This document shows, one piece after another, positions 23,016 to 34,662 of a stretch of 64,000 nucleotides of DNA. The stretch lies in NCBI GenBank assembly GCA_037013685.1, contig CM072919.1, positions 50,922,616-50,986,615 of the forward strand. The letters run 5' to 3'. The notes beneath the pieces were generated by a model that saw only the letters and a program-made list of their open reading frames with translations, made no database searches and was not told the DNA's origin. This stretch comes from Acridotheres tristis. Its lineage: Eukaryota > Chordata > Aves > Passeriformes > Sturnidae. A program made the position numbers and the translations under genes. Numbering within the stretch: the stretch's first letter is position 1; every line of letters begins with the position of its first letter.

Positions 23016-26000
23016 TGCAATAACCTTCTTCCAGCCTTCATTTTCAGCGCACCCCTGCCTAATTACTTCCTGAGTTTCTGAGTCTGTCTTCTTCACTGCA
23101 TTAATTTACTGCAACTGATTTTATCATATGAGAAAAGGGGAACAGTGCAATAGGACATCAGTTGTTAGGATTAGATTTTTAGGTTAAAAATACAAAGAAG
23201 ATAAAGCAGGTAGCCTCATGAACAGGTTTATTGCAATTTCATATTAGAAGGCAGAGCAGTAGTAAAAGTAGAGGCTGAACTTAACTAAGAACAGGTTAGC
23301 TTTCATCTTCAGCTACTAATGTAGGATGTTTAGTACTCTGATGTCTGAAACATCTAATTCTACTTTACAGATGAGTCATCGTGATTGGTCTGTTTTTCTT
23401 CTAGGTGAACTGGAAGCAGGAAGAAGAGTTTAGACAAGAATCCACAAATAAATTGTTTTCAGTAGCTCTAAATTTATTATATTTAATTTACTTCTGCTTG
23501 TAAGGTGGGAACACACATACATTATCTCAGTAGCATAGTTACTTCCAGCTGCTCAGAAAATGTAAATATATATATTTTAAATAATAAACTAAGTTAAAAA
23601 TAAATTGGCTGTTTTAATAGTTAAAATCAGGGATTTTTGATGTTTGATCTTTTAGGACTTCCATTTTCTGGTGTCCTTTTTTTCTCTTCATTAACGAATA
23701 CTTATATATTTCTAAGAAATATTGGTCAGATCTTAAATACTGATGATAGATCTGCAGTCAAGTGGTATCGTTCGTATTTCAAAATACCACCCAGAACAGT
23801 ATTTGAAAGCTATATATTATTAATATATATATTAGTATATATATTAATTATGGTAAATTGTTCTAACTTTTTAACTAAACGTTACTATTGTTTTTCCCAA
23901 CATTTTCTTAATTATATCAAACATATTGATTATTCTTATGATCGATCGTCTTTTTAAAACAAGTGAAAGAAATGGTCATATTTCATTAAAGAAAGTGGTG
24001 TATACTAAATCTGTTAGGATTGTGTATACCACAGAGTTTTGGATACAGTCATTAAATCCAGTGTTTGAGCAGTAGGTAGCACTAATAGAGGAATTCAGAG
24101 TCAACTCAAATGGTACAAAGTTTAGCTAATGTTTTGAGTGATCAATTTTTAATTTTGTTTTCCAGAATATTGATAATTGATATAATTTTCTATATTTAGA
24201 CCCATGTTATTAATAGGAAAAAAACTGATATTTGGAGCAGGAAGCTGGATGTTCTCTGTTAAAGGCACAGCTAATGTCATTTTTTGCTCTTACCAAATAA
24301 TAGTAGAAGTTTATGCAGTCTTAATTATGCCTTGGTGACTTTTGATACTTCACATATTCAGGAGGATCTTCTGATTACACTTGGACAACTGCAGTTGTAG
24401 TTCAAGGCTCCTTACCAAAAGAAAATTCTATAGCATAAGAATATTTTAATCATGAATTGTGAAGAACAAGTAGAAATTGAAAATTTGTATAACTTCAACA
24501 TTTCTAAATGTTTCAAATATAGAAGAAAAATGAAATTACTGAAAATAGTAATGTCCATGGTTATTATTTCACAGGCAGAGAGTTATTCCTGACTGTTCTT
24601 ACCTCTATATGATTTACTTTCTCCTGGACAATACTTCGTTTTCCCTTTAAAAATGGCTAGTTCTCTTGTAGCACTCTCTTTGGACAGACCATGAAGATAG
24701 TGCAGCAAACACCAGCTTCCTTCTGTGAGAAAGCGACTTTGTCCCATATCTTCCGTCCTCATCTGTCCACATCCACCTGCCCAGTGATGAAAAGCTCCTC
24801 TAATTCCTTTCCAGTGTTTATGAAAGCAAGGAGTGAAGGTTAGGTTTTTTCTCAAGTTTGTATTACTGATAGACTGGCAAGGAAACTAAGATTAATTTTA
24901 CTAAGGCAGACCTAAAAAGGACATTGACAGCAGCATACCCACTTGCTCTGTTTTAAACAAGGGATCAAATCAATTTTTTATTTGCATCTTCATCACCTGA
25001 TGGAGAATATTGTCTGTTGTCAGGATTATTAGCAAGATAATTCATGTGCCTTTTACTAGGCAAGAAGTTAAAAAGACAAAGCTGTTGTGGTAGTGCATTC
25101 CTTGATTTACCTCACCTAGATTTCATAAAGCATTTTTAGCCCAACCACTGGAGTTTTGTTCTTAATAATGAATATTGGAAAGATTTCAACTTAACTTTTG
25201 GCCAAGAGAAAAGATAAATTGTTATATCGGGGTCCATGACTTGAACAGGAAGAACTGAGATTCTGGTGTTACTGACATGGGTTCTGACCATATGTTGTTT
25301 TTTCCAACAGACCAGTACTATTTCTCATGTCGTGTGATGCCTTATTTTTTTACCCCTGGAATTCACAACAGTTTGATTCACAAGTGGCCCTCTCGTTTCT
25401 TGCTCTGTTAGGTTTCTTTGGATCCCAAAAACCTGCTTACACTTGGAAATTGCATCAGTCCTGATGCAAAAGAGCCTTCCAGTAAGCACTGAAAGCAATT
25501 TTTATTCAAATTGTCTTAAGAAAGCATGAATATTCAATATTATATTACGAATATTTGCTTTTGTATTCTTTGCATATTGTGGAATATCTTCGTGGTGTGT
25601 TTTGCAATCCTCTCATATAATAGTGCCTGTTCTGAGACACTGTTATACTTTCATTTAAAAGGAGCCTTTCTGTCAATATGTTTAAAATATTTTAAATTTT
25701 AAATTTTAAAATAAACTTTCAAATTAGTAAGCATGTAAGTAGGTAGATAGTAAGTATGTAGATGGATAGTACATATTAAAAGAGGTAACCAAATTTTGCA
25801 TATATCTTTTCTGTGGGTGTTCAAAATAGATAGGTTTGATATTTATTGTGCAGTAAAATTAGCCTTCTGAATAAAGGAGAAAGATTAAAGAGTTCTTTTA
25901 CAGCTAAGGTTACTGGTGAAAGGAGAATGAAGTAGTGAAAATGATAGGCAGAAAGGGAAATATGTATTTTAAAGAGGCTTTTTTTTCTGTTGAAAAATGT

Positions 26001-27270
26001 CTTTCCTGGTTTATGTGCTGCACTTAAGGTGGTGGGTTTATTTCTTTCTGTTTGTGTTTTAAGTTAGATGAGATGATAGTACAATACAGAAAAAAGTTGA
26101 AGACTGTTATTGTGAAAATTGTATAACATAATATAATACAGTACTCTAGGAAAACAGTAGAGGAAGAGTCAGAAAAATAAAAGCAGTCTCTCAAATGCCC
26201 AAGTTTTGTTAAACTAAAGGTAACTAAGTAGCTATGAGTAACAGATGGGATAAAGGAAAAACCAATCCTCTTGGATTCAGCTAAGATGTTAATGGATGTG
26301 ATTTGGAGTCTATGACATCTATTGCTCCTTGAAAAAAAGAATTCTAGATACTGGTAAATTTTTTTGAAGTTGTAGGTCCTGTAAGAGATGTAAAGAATTC
26401 TGAAGTGGAAGAATTCAGGAGTGGATGTCAGTGAAGAGAATTTAAGTTATTGGAAGTAAAAAATAGCATACAGAAAGTTCATTTCATCTTAAAAAAGTGT
26501 TGCTAGACAAATTATTTTTATTGCTTAATAAATAAATACAAAAGTTTCAAAATCACCTTCTCCAGGTAGAAAAAAATTGACGTTCCTACACATTAAATAA
26601 AACAGAATTTCTAAGGCAAATGAGCATAGAGAAGTCTAGTGAAAAATATGTAATTTATTTCTCTTTTTTAAAAATTTCATATAGCCAAGCTATGATTTCA
26701 GGTTGGGATGCCTGTTACCATACTTCTTTATGCTCAGTTTTTGTACATAAATTGTTTTTGGCAAGGACGTGGCAGAACCTTACCCACCGAACCATATTTA
26801 AAGCACAATAGACACCCAACACCGTGATGTTTTCAGATGGGCAATTGCTGTGTTTAAATCATTCCATTCCAGTAAAGGCCAGTGTAAGGAGGGTTACTCA
26901 ATGGAAGGACTAATTAGTCTAGCTCGTCTTTCACTTGTTAAGGAAAAGCTTTCCAGTCTTGGATACATTGTTTTAGAACATAATATAGTAATATAGGAAT
27001 GGATAACAAACTTAAGTAAGTGCTTAAGAGCACTTGCTCTGGTTTCCCCATTTTTTTGCTGCTGATGGAATTGATTTGCAATAAATTTCCAATAAAATTC
27101 CCACTCTTAACATTGCCTACATTAAAGTAAACTTGTTACATACATATTTTTTCCCAGATGTGGAAGTAAGATTTCTGCAGATGCTTCTGTAGTTTTGGCA
27201 AGTACACTAAGTGGATGTTTGAGAAAGAATTTTTAACCAGTAGAGAAAAAAACTTTCTGCTGAAGAAGTA
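23016..27270. other. Intronic stretch without gene
   Basis: AT-rich, with a strongly AT-palindromic patch at about 23813-23855 (TATATATTAATTA words) and a TTTTAAATTTTAAATTTTAA run at about 25688-25712. A 106-codon plus frame at 23637-23957 is AT-rich, hydrophobic and resembles nothing known. Nothing else is recognised. Confidence 0.6.
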
Positions 27271-27692
27271 TGTCTTGGTTTAGGAATGTACCTTCTCCAC
27301 TTGAGTGTTGCCATGTAATTGCTCCGAACCCTGCTCCTCTCCATTCCCAGTCCCCTCCCCCCATACATCAGGCTGGAGAGGACCACTGAAGGCACAGAAA
27401 TTGAAGATCATGGATTGAGATAAGAACAATTTACTGAGAATAGCAATGAAATGAGACAACAGAATAGGCAAGTAGATGAGTAACAAAGTGTCTGCAAGAA
27501 AGGCAAACTATTCACATGCAGATGCTCTCCATGCAGACCCTGACATGACTCAACTACTGGCTTCTACTACAGGACCCAGAAGGGATTCTTCCTCTCCCCT
27601 GAGGATGTGAGGTGGTATGGAATGATCTCTAGGTCCTAGCAATGCCTCCTCCTGGCTACTGCACAAATTAACCCTGTCCTGGCTGGAACCAA
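27271..27692 (-). mobile_element. Avian ERV LTR (solo or fragment)
   Basis: Begins TGTCTTGGTTTAGG and contains blocks recalled from avian LTRs: GGCTGGAGAGGACCACTGAA, GGCACAGAAATTGAAGATCA, GGATTCTTCCTCTCCCCTGA, GAGGATGTGAGGTGGTATGG and TTAACCCTGTCCTGGCTGG. The right end is uncertain (27692 to about 27735) and I could not find a convincing target duplication. Minus orientation is suggested because, reversed, the AGTAAATTGTTCTTATCTC stretch aligns with the poly-A/U5 border of the LTR at 51633-52224. The minus frame 27280-27486 is a by-product. Confidence 0.65.
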
Positions 27693-29799
27693 TGTGCTAG
27701 ACCTGTCACCCATTCCAACCGTCACACAGGTTACTTTGGGAGAATAGCTTTGTCTGTGAGGAATCCTTTAGGCATAAATGGGCTTGGTGGGATAAAGAAT
27801 GAATAACTTCCATGGTGAATAGACCCCTTCAGAATCATAGAACACCATAGTTTCACTTAGAGCCTAAAAACTGGCTATAAATAAAAATTGACTTATGAAG
27901 AAAGTCATTACAATTTTCTCTGACTACAGTAACAGTAGTAGATCTTTATCTCATGACTTGGATCATCTTGGACTTTCCGAATCTAGCAGGATGATCATAT
28001 TTTGTCAGAATTTGCAAGGAAAAGACTAAAATAAAAAGGTGTTTGAATTCTGTGCAGTATTAAACACAGTTTTGACTATTTTACTTTTCCTTTAGGCTAC
28101 TAATTCAAAGCATTTATATGCTACATGTTCTAAAGAATATTCTAAACAAATTTGCACATTGTTCTCCATTAGGAGTCCCAAATGCAAACTGTTTCATGGT
28201 TGGTTTTGTTGTTTTAAGGTATTCAGTTATTCCGAAATTTAGACAGCTTACAAACTTGTATCGGATTTATGTTATTACCTCAGTTTAGTTCCAGCTGGAA
28301 ATGATAATCAAATGTGAATATAAATATTTCTCACTTAGATTGATTTCCTGTATTTGAGAAAAAAAAAATGAACATTTTCCATATACAAAGACAAAGATGT
28401 CTCAGGGAGACAATTTCTTTGGTTTTATGTCTTCTTTGTTTGTTCAAGACTGGTATGGAGGCTAGGTCTGTCTGTAAGACTCCTGTCTTCTGAAATGAAG
28501 GTGTGTTTTTGCATGACTGAAAGGGCAGCCATAGATAGGCAAAGCATTCATTGCTATCATCTAACTGTCTATTAAGAAACTTCCAGTGTAATTACCTGGG
28601 CTTTGTGAGAATCTGTTAAAGCTTTTCTAATTACATAATTTTATTACAGGGTTCATTTGTAGTCTTTCTTAGGTTTAATGCTTCTGGGAAATGTTTCTGC
28701 AAACACTTGACATTTAGGTTTGAAATAGGTTAAAACCTTGTCACCAGCAGTGTGATGGACAGTATTATTGGATTGACCAATAATCATTGACTTTCCTTCA
28801 CAACTACTGCCAGAGTGCCACTGTTTTAACTGGAATGAGCATGCCTCTGACTCATTGAAGTGCCACACAAAAATAACAGTTGCTTCTCATAAAGTCAACC
28901 ACAAAATAAAAACATAGCCTGAGGTTATTGTTATTGCTGTTTTAAAATTACAGACTCTAGATTTACTTGTTAAGACTTGATATTTGCATTTCACTGTAAT
29001 AAAAAGAATGTTTATTTGATGTCTTTTAAATGGCTGTGCTGCTCATTTCCATGAAATTTGGCAATATAAGCATGCATTTGTAAAGCAGAACGGGGACTAG
29101 AAAACCATCCGTTGGAAATGACATCGCAAACACATGATTTCTTTTTTCATTTATTTTATTGCCACTTAGGCACCTTTTTTTTTTTTTTTTTAATTCTGTC
29201 CATTCTCATTCCATATACATTTTTTTCTGTCAAGACAAGCATGTTCTCAACTGAGAGGGTCAGTAAACACTCCTTTTATAAAGGGTTTTAAATCACCTTC
29301 TGTGAGTCAGCAAACACCTATGGGAGCTAACAGCATCTCTTTTGGGAAGTGTATTCTCAGTCATTTGTACTTGAGCTTTCTCCCATTTTTAGCAATTCCA
29401 GGTATTTATGGAATTTCCAGAAATATGATTCTAAGGCTGTAATAGAAACTACCGAAAATGACAGAGCATGGAATAGTCCCACATATCTGTTCCAAGAGTA
29501 CACCAGCGTGTATTTTATAAGAGTACACAAATATAACAAGTCCTGGATCTGCTGGGAATAATAAATTGAAGAAGGTTCATGATATATTTGTCCTATTACA
29601 CTCATCTTTGTATCTGATCTTGGCCATTGACAGAAGACATGTGCTAAGTTATATGTCTTTTTCGTTCCCATAAATACACTGTTCTATGTTCTTAACAAAT
29701 ATCTCTGCAAAGACAGTTTCATATATTGTATAACATGATGGTAGAACAGTTTTGATAGCAAGCATCTAACATTTCTTCCTCTTTTTCTAATAAATAAAT

Positions 29800-29925
29800 A
29801 ATTTTTAAAACAAAACAAACAAAAAAAACCCCAAACAAACAAAAAAGTTAAATAAATGCCTCTGAGGACAAAAAAAAAACCAAATAAGCAAAACCAACCA
29901 AACAAAAAAACCCAAAACCCACAAT
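29800..29925. repeat. A/C-rich low-complexity tract
   Basis: Runs of AAACAAAC, AAAAAAAACCCC and AACCAACCAAAC, interrupted by a 30-base island (AAATAAATGCCTCTGAGG). The 29684-29905 minus frame (Phe/Leu-rich) is its shadow. Confidence 0.85.
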
Positions 29926-30159
29926 AAACAGAATCCCATTAAAATGAAGACCATTAGTTTAGTTCAATTATTTGTGGCACTTTTAGCTTACATAAATGTT
30001 AAGCTGTCAGGTAATAAAACATACCATGTCAGGTAATAAAAAAAAAATAGACCTCCATTATGTCCCATTGTCATTTTTTTTAATATCTGTTGATGCACAC
30101 TACTTCAGATAAAGTGATTTCTCGAGGAAGTGGTTGAAAGAATAGATTTCTTTAATGGT

Positions 30160-30217
30160 GCCCAGAAAAAAATGAATTTGACAATTTAGCCCAGAAAAAA
30201 ATGAATTTGACAGTTTA
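30160..30217. repeat. 29-bp tandem duplication
   Basis: The unit starting GCCCAGAAAAAAATGAATTT occurs at 30160-30188 and again at 30189-30217, with a single difference near the end (GACAATTTA against GACAGTTTA). A recent local duplication. Confidence 0.95.
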
Positions 30218-30499
30218 GCAAGTATTGCCAAAAGAAAACAACCTTATAAAAAGTATTATTTTCAATTATTTCTTTGTTGTAAGTCACAGCCAACTTGTTG
30301 AATGTAGATTTTACACTAGAACAGAATGTTTCTAAGTAAACAAATTTTACCTCACTGTGTATTTAAGGAACAGGATATTTGTGCTAATATTTCAGTAGCT
30401 AATTTATAAGACATTTGGGTATATAACTATTTAAGGAAAACAGCTTATGCCTCATACAATTGAACAACACCTAGGATTTCTGCAAGGAAAGGCAACAAT

Positions 30500-31050
30500 A
30501 TTCTGTGGCTGTGCGAACTGTGGCAGTCAGAGATCAAGACAGGAATTATTCCTGCTGTGTGCAGGGCTTGTTAGACCACAGCTGGCTGACACACCTTATA
30601 CTTCAAAAATACAGAGAAAATGAGAGGCATTCGTTGAGGGGAGGCCAGTGAGGCTGGTGTCCTTTGCCTGTGAGCAGAGACTGTGGCATTGGAGCTGGTT
30701 CAGCTGAGAGTAGGGATGGCTGCCAGGCACACAGCAGCATCCTCAGCGCCACTGGGAGGGATGAAGGAGGTACAGCTGTGCTCTTCACAGCAGTGTGTCC
30801 ATTGGGTTTGAGAGACAGCAGCACAAAATGAAATACCAGAGGCTCAGCATAGAGATAAGGAAAAGTTTTTGGGGTTTTTTTCCCCACCAGAACAGTTGGG
30901 TGGGGCCCAGGCCCAAAGGTTGGATGGTCTCCATCACTGGGGATTTTGTAGTTCAGCTGGATAAAGTCCTGAGCAGCCTGGTCTGAGCTCACAGAGGAGC
31001 CTCTTTGGGGCAGGGGTCCTGAGGCTCCAGGACTGCCAGCATGAATGAGA
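30500..31050 (+). mobile_element. CR1 LINE 3' end, diverged
   Basis: The strongest blocks are GATTTTGTAGTTCAGCTGGA, AAAGTCCTGAGCAGCCTGGT and GAGCTCACAGAGGAGCC, followed by GGGGCAGGGGTCCTGAGGCT. These are the usual final section of an avian CR1. The upstream part (about 30530-30900) is GC-rich and matches loosely (GCTTGTTAGACCACAGCTGG, TTGGAGCTGGTTCAGCTGAG). The start is approximate. Confidence 0.75.
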
Positions 31051-33010
31051 CTCTGGTGGTGTACAGTTTACAGGGAAGCACATTTCACAGCTGATCTGCT
31101 TCTCTAACTATGTTTATAGGACAGTGTTGCTGAGAGTTCTTCTCTCCATGTCTTGACTTCCTTTAATTAAATTCAAAATTTCAATGTAGAGGTGCAGTTC
31201 AATTTTATGAGGGCACACAGCATATGTTCTGTTTCAGAAACTTGGTATGATATTAGTTTCAAACTCTTCATAAGCAAAACCACTTAAAAAGAGACAATGT
31301 GATTTTAAAATATGTTAATATTCCTGCTGTGTAGATTAGGTTCAGAGTTGAGAGTTAGGGACTTCTTCATTAAAGTAATTAGCAATACAGATAAAGATAA
31401 AATAATTATTTTTTAAAAAGCTTTCTGGCCCCTAGTGCATTTAATGAAGAGGAAGAACGGGTTTGGAGTTTTTTGTCTATATATTTACAATCAAATAGTC
31501 TGCTCTGAAATCTGTTTAACTCTGTTTTGATTAAACATTCAATTGTATTTGAGTTACCTGTTAAACAAAGCCATTAAGAAGAAGCTGGGGTATTTTTACA
31601 TGGTGTACTAAATACAAAGAATTTATTTTTTAATGAATACAATAAAGTATCACTTTGGAGTCAGTCTGTGGCTTTTAGTTTCTTCGTTTCAATGTCTGAC
31701 TTTTAAAGGTTCCCAGATCATAACCTTACTATAAGAAAATCAAATGAGAATGTTAAAGACAAAAGGAGAAAAGAGAGTTTGAGAATATTTTTTTCCTAAT
31801 TTTTTATTACCTGTCATAATGTCTCAGTGACTCTGCCTTTGATATGTCATATGTCATTGAATTTTCATGTACAAACAAGAAATCAGAACTCAGTAGATGA
31901 CTTCAGTTTCACCACTGTACTTCCTATGCACATTTTTTTAAGGAAGGCTGGGGTTGGTCAGCTAAGTACACATTATTGTTCTGGTAGATGAGTCCAGCAC
32001 AAGCTGTAGACTTCATTGTTTAAAGTATAAGTTTATAAGTATAAGTTTAAATTCAGTATACTGCATTGAAGCTTAAGTTGAAATTGTTCTCTGACAAACA
32101 AGATTCAGACCTACTACTATATTTTTTCCATCTTGCAAAGAGAGGATAATGTTTTTCCATCCTGAGGGACAAAAGGCTTAGACAGAAAGATGCAGAACAA
32201 CAGTTCTTCTTTTACATTAAAGAAATTCCCCTACTGAAGTCCCAATATGCAGTATTACAAATACTCATAATTGCATTTTTATATTACGCAGATTTGCATT
32301 TATAGTCATATGTTTCTTTAATTGCTGCCATCCAAAAAAGCTTGTCAATTAAGAACTTTTTTAAGTCATTGTGAGACAGGTGTAAACAATTCAGTGGTAT
32401 AAGTTACCCAAATGGGGAGAGTGTGTCAGAGAGTATTCATATTTTTATAGATCTTTTCCCTAAATGTTTCCTTTGTTAAAGAAGCCTCCTTTGAAAGAGG
32501 CTTCAGAACAATGTAACAATACTAGAAGACTAGGTCATGTTCTCATACTGCACAAGTTATTTTCACAGATCCTAGTACTATGTTTTGCTTAAAATTCTTT
32601 GTGCAATGTGCAGCCTTGATGGTAGTAGTTGCTTCTGAAAGATAGTGCCATTTTTTGAAATATGTATCTCCTAGCTTGCTAGTTTGTAACTAGGTAGATT
32701 TTTTAAATTACTTTCCTCTTTTGATATTTAAATGTTGCGGGAAGGGAAGGAAGAAAGGAAGGAACTCAGTAAATTCTGTTGTCACATTAAATAAGGGGAT
32801 TTGAAGAAATGAAGAATCATTAAACAGCTGGTCCAGGTTTCTTCCTTTGTAATCAGAGAGTAAAGACTGCATCTTTAGTGGCAGGAATGCTTTTGCTTAA
32901 TTTTGAAGCATTACTTAACATCAAAAAGAGAACAGTTGTTAGACTTTCCTCCTCATACCTGATCATTCCTGGTCTCTGTATGACAGTTTAAATGTCAGTA
33001 CATTCAAACA

Positions 33011-33039
33011 TTTAACACATTAAAAAAAAATGTGTTAAA
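33011..33039. repeat. Perfect 11-bp inverted repeat with A7 loop
   Basis: TTTAACACATT (33011-33021) and AATGTGTTAAA (33029-33039) are exact reverse complements around seven A residues. Confidence 0.9.
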
Positions 33040-33243
33040 CTATAGATTTTATAAGTTATTTTGAAAATATGACCAAAATCATAAGGCACTGCCATATCAG
33101 GCAAGACAGAAAATTTGCAGACTGAAGTTCAGTATTTTGTAAAGTTCTGTAATCATTACTGTATAATTAGTATATTTTATAATGATAAAACCTTTAGTTT
33201 ACCTAACTTATTACACAGGCAGAGTAATTAAAAAAAATTATTT

Positions 33244-33301
33244 ATTTCACTTCCTTTGCTATTGTAAACTTAATTTAACTTCCTTTGTTATTGTAAATAT
33301 T
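33244..33301. repeat. Imperfect 29-bp tandem pair
   Basis: ACTTCCTTTGCTATTGTAAA near 33249 recurs 29 bases later as ACTTCCTTTGTTATTGTAAA, with the flanking AATTTA/ATTTC also partly shared. Confidence 0.7.
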
Positions 33302-34090
33302 TTCTTCATTTACTCAGTTTCTGTATGAAAAGTAAAGTAAGAGATTGATACAGCCTATGGAAAATAAGTACAGTGAAATTCACTGTCGATAAGTTTAAAC
33401 AAAAGCATATGTCATTCTATCCCATAGCTTTTTTGACTAGCTCTGTCATATTTTCCGGGTAATTAACAGAAACCAGAATCTTGGCAGGCCATTCTGTTAA
33501 ACAGCACAACCTTACAGGACCTTGGGATTTGGGTCAAACATCTTGGTAAATGCTTAGATAAAGGTATATAAAATAATTTAGTGGATGAACATTTCCTCAG
33601 GGTATTAAAGGATGAGTTTTAAAATCTTCATTACCATGTCTTAAACTTTTAGTGGAAATTGTTTTTACATTTTTCTTTGGATAGACCCCTGTGTTTCTGG
33701 TTCATACAAGAGAGTTGTTTCACACCAAGTAGAGTTAAATCTGGTCATCTGACAATAACCCAACATCCTGTATTTCCTTTCCTTTAATTGTGCAGAATGC
33801 TTTGTATGTCCTAATCTGTTTTAAATTTTGTTAATCACTGTTCCTGCCTAGGTTTTTTCATGTTCTGCACATTCAAAAAATTCAAGTTATACTTCAGATT
33901 GCATTCAAGACTTAGCTTTAGAAATCTGAAATCTAGCATAAGGCCAGTATGCTTTATAGCCAGCTACGTAGATATTGTCAGCATGATATTTGAGGGTCAG
34001 TTTCTTCCTTTATGGTGCGAGTTGTGTCCACAGTGTTTCACAGGAGGAAGATCATAGCAACCCGTTGCATGCTGTTAAGTCCATAGATGA

Positions 34091-34508
34091 GGCCATAGAA
34101 CAGTAAAAGGAATAATGTTGGAAGAGAACTAAAGATCTAGATCCAACTGCCTATGCCTTGGGAACAGACTTACTTGCTAGACCAGGCTGCTCAGAGCCAC
34201 ATGCAGCCTGGTCTTAAGCATCCCCAGGGATTGGACAGTTCTCTGGGAAACCTGTTCCAATGCCTTACCATACCTACAGTAAAGAATTTCTTCCTCATAT
34301 CTAATTTAAACCTGTTGTTCTTTGCTTAAGGCTTTGTCCTATCACCAGATGCCCTTGTGTAAAGTCCCTCTCCAGTGTTCCTGTAAAACCCCTTTATGTG
34401 CTGAAAGCTGCTATAAAGGCTCTCTGGAGTGTTCTTTTCTCCAGGCTGAGAAGACCCAGCTCTCTCAGCCTGTATTCATAAAGCTGAGGAGGAGCTTCGA
34501 CAGCTCCC
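34091..34508 (-). mobile_element. CR1 LINE 3' end, minus strand
   Basis: On the plus strand it starts with a decayed reversed tail (GGCCATAGAACAGTAAAAGG, then GATCTAGATCCAACTGC). It continues CCAGGCTGCTCAGAGCCACA, GCATCCCCAGGGATTGGACA, AACCTGTTCCAATGCCTTAC, TTCTTCCTCATATCTAATTT and GGCTGAGAAGACCCAGCTCT, all in the order of a reversed CR1 3' end. Truncated at about 34505. Confidence 0.9.
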
Positions 34509-34662
34509 AAGGTCCAGGTGTTGTTCCTGCCTGTTGTTCAAGAAGTGTTTGAATAACTCTCAGACACACATTGTGATTCTTTGGTAATCCTGTGCAGGGC
34601 CAGAAGCTGGTCTCTGTGGTCTGTGTGGATCCCCTCCAAGCCAGGACATTCTGTAGCTGTTT
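34509..34662 (+). mobile_element. CR1 LINE 3' tail, plus strand, joined to the minus-strand copy
   Basis: About 150 bp: AAGTGTTTGAATAACTCTCA, GACACACATTGTGATTCTTT, CTGTGCAGGGCCAGAAGCTG, GTGGATCCCCTCCAAGCC and ACATTCTGTAG. The same tail is seen in the copy at 42005-42405, so the two belong to the same or a close subfamily. Confidence 0.82.

Larger units (their letters stand above)
27736..30499. other. Intronic stretch without gene
   Basis: A short AATCATAGAACACCATAG at about 27832 could be a relic of a CR1 tail but is too short to call. A/C-rich low complexity lies at 29800-29925, a poly-T run at 29178-29191, and a 29-bp tandem duplication at 30160-30217. Confidence 0.55.
31051..34090. other. 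Intronic stretch without gene
   Basis: AT-rich. It holds a GGAA/GAAA-rich run at 32739-32764, an 8-bp stem at 32481-32504 (GAAGCCTC and GAGGCTTC), an 11-bp hairpin at 33011-33039 and an imperfect 29-bp tandem pair at about 33244-33301. No coding or repeat signature otherwise. Confidence 0.55.

Noticed and set aside
23637..23957. 106-codon hydrophobic plus frame
   Set aside because: AT-rich codons, no family resemblance, no promoter or splice evidence.
27832..27860. Possible CR1 tail relic (AATCATAGAACACCATAG)
   Set aside because: Only about 20 bases resemble the tail and the sequence after it does not continue as CR1.
32481..32504. 8-bp GC-containing stem that could suggest a microRNA precursor
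   Set aside because: The stem is far too short for a microRNA hairpin and the flanks do not extend the pairing.
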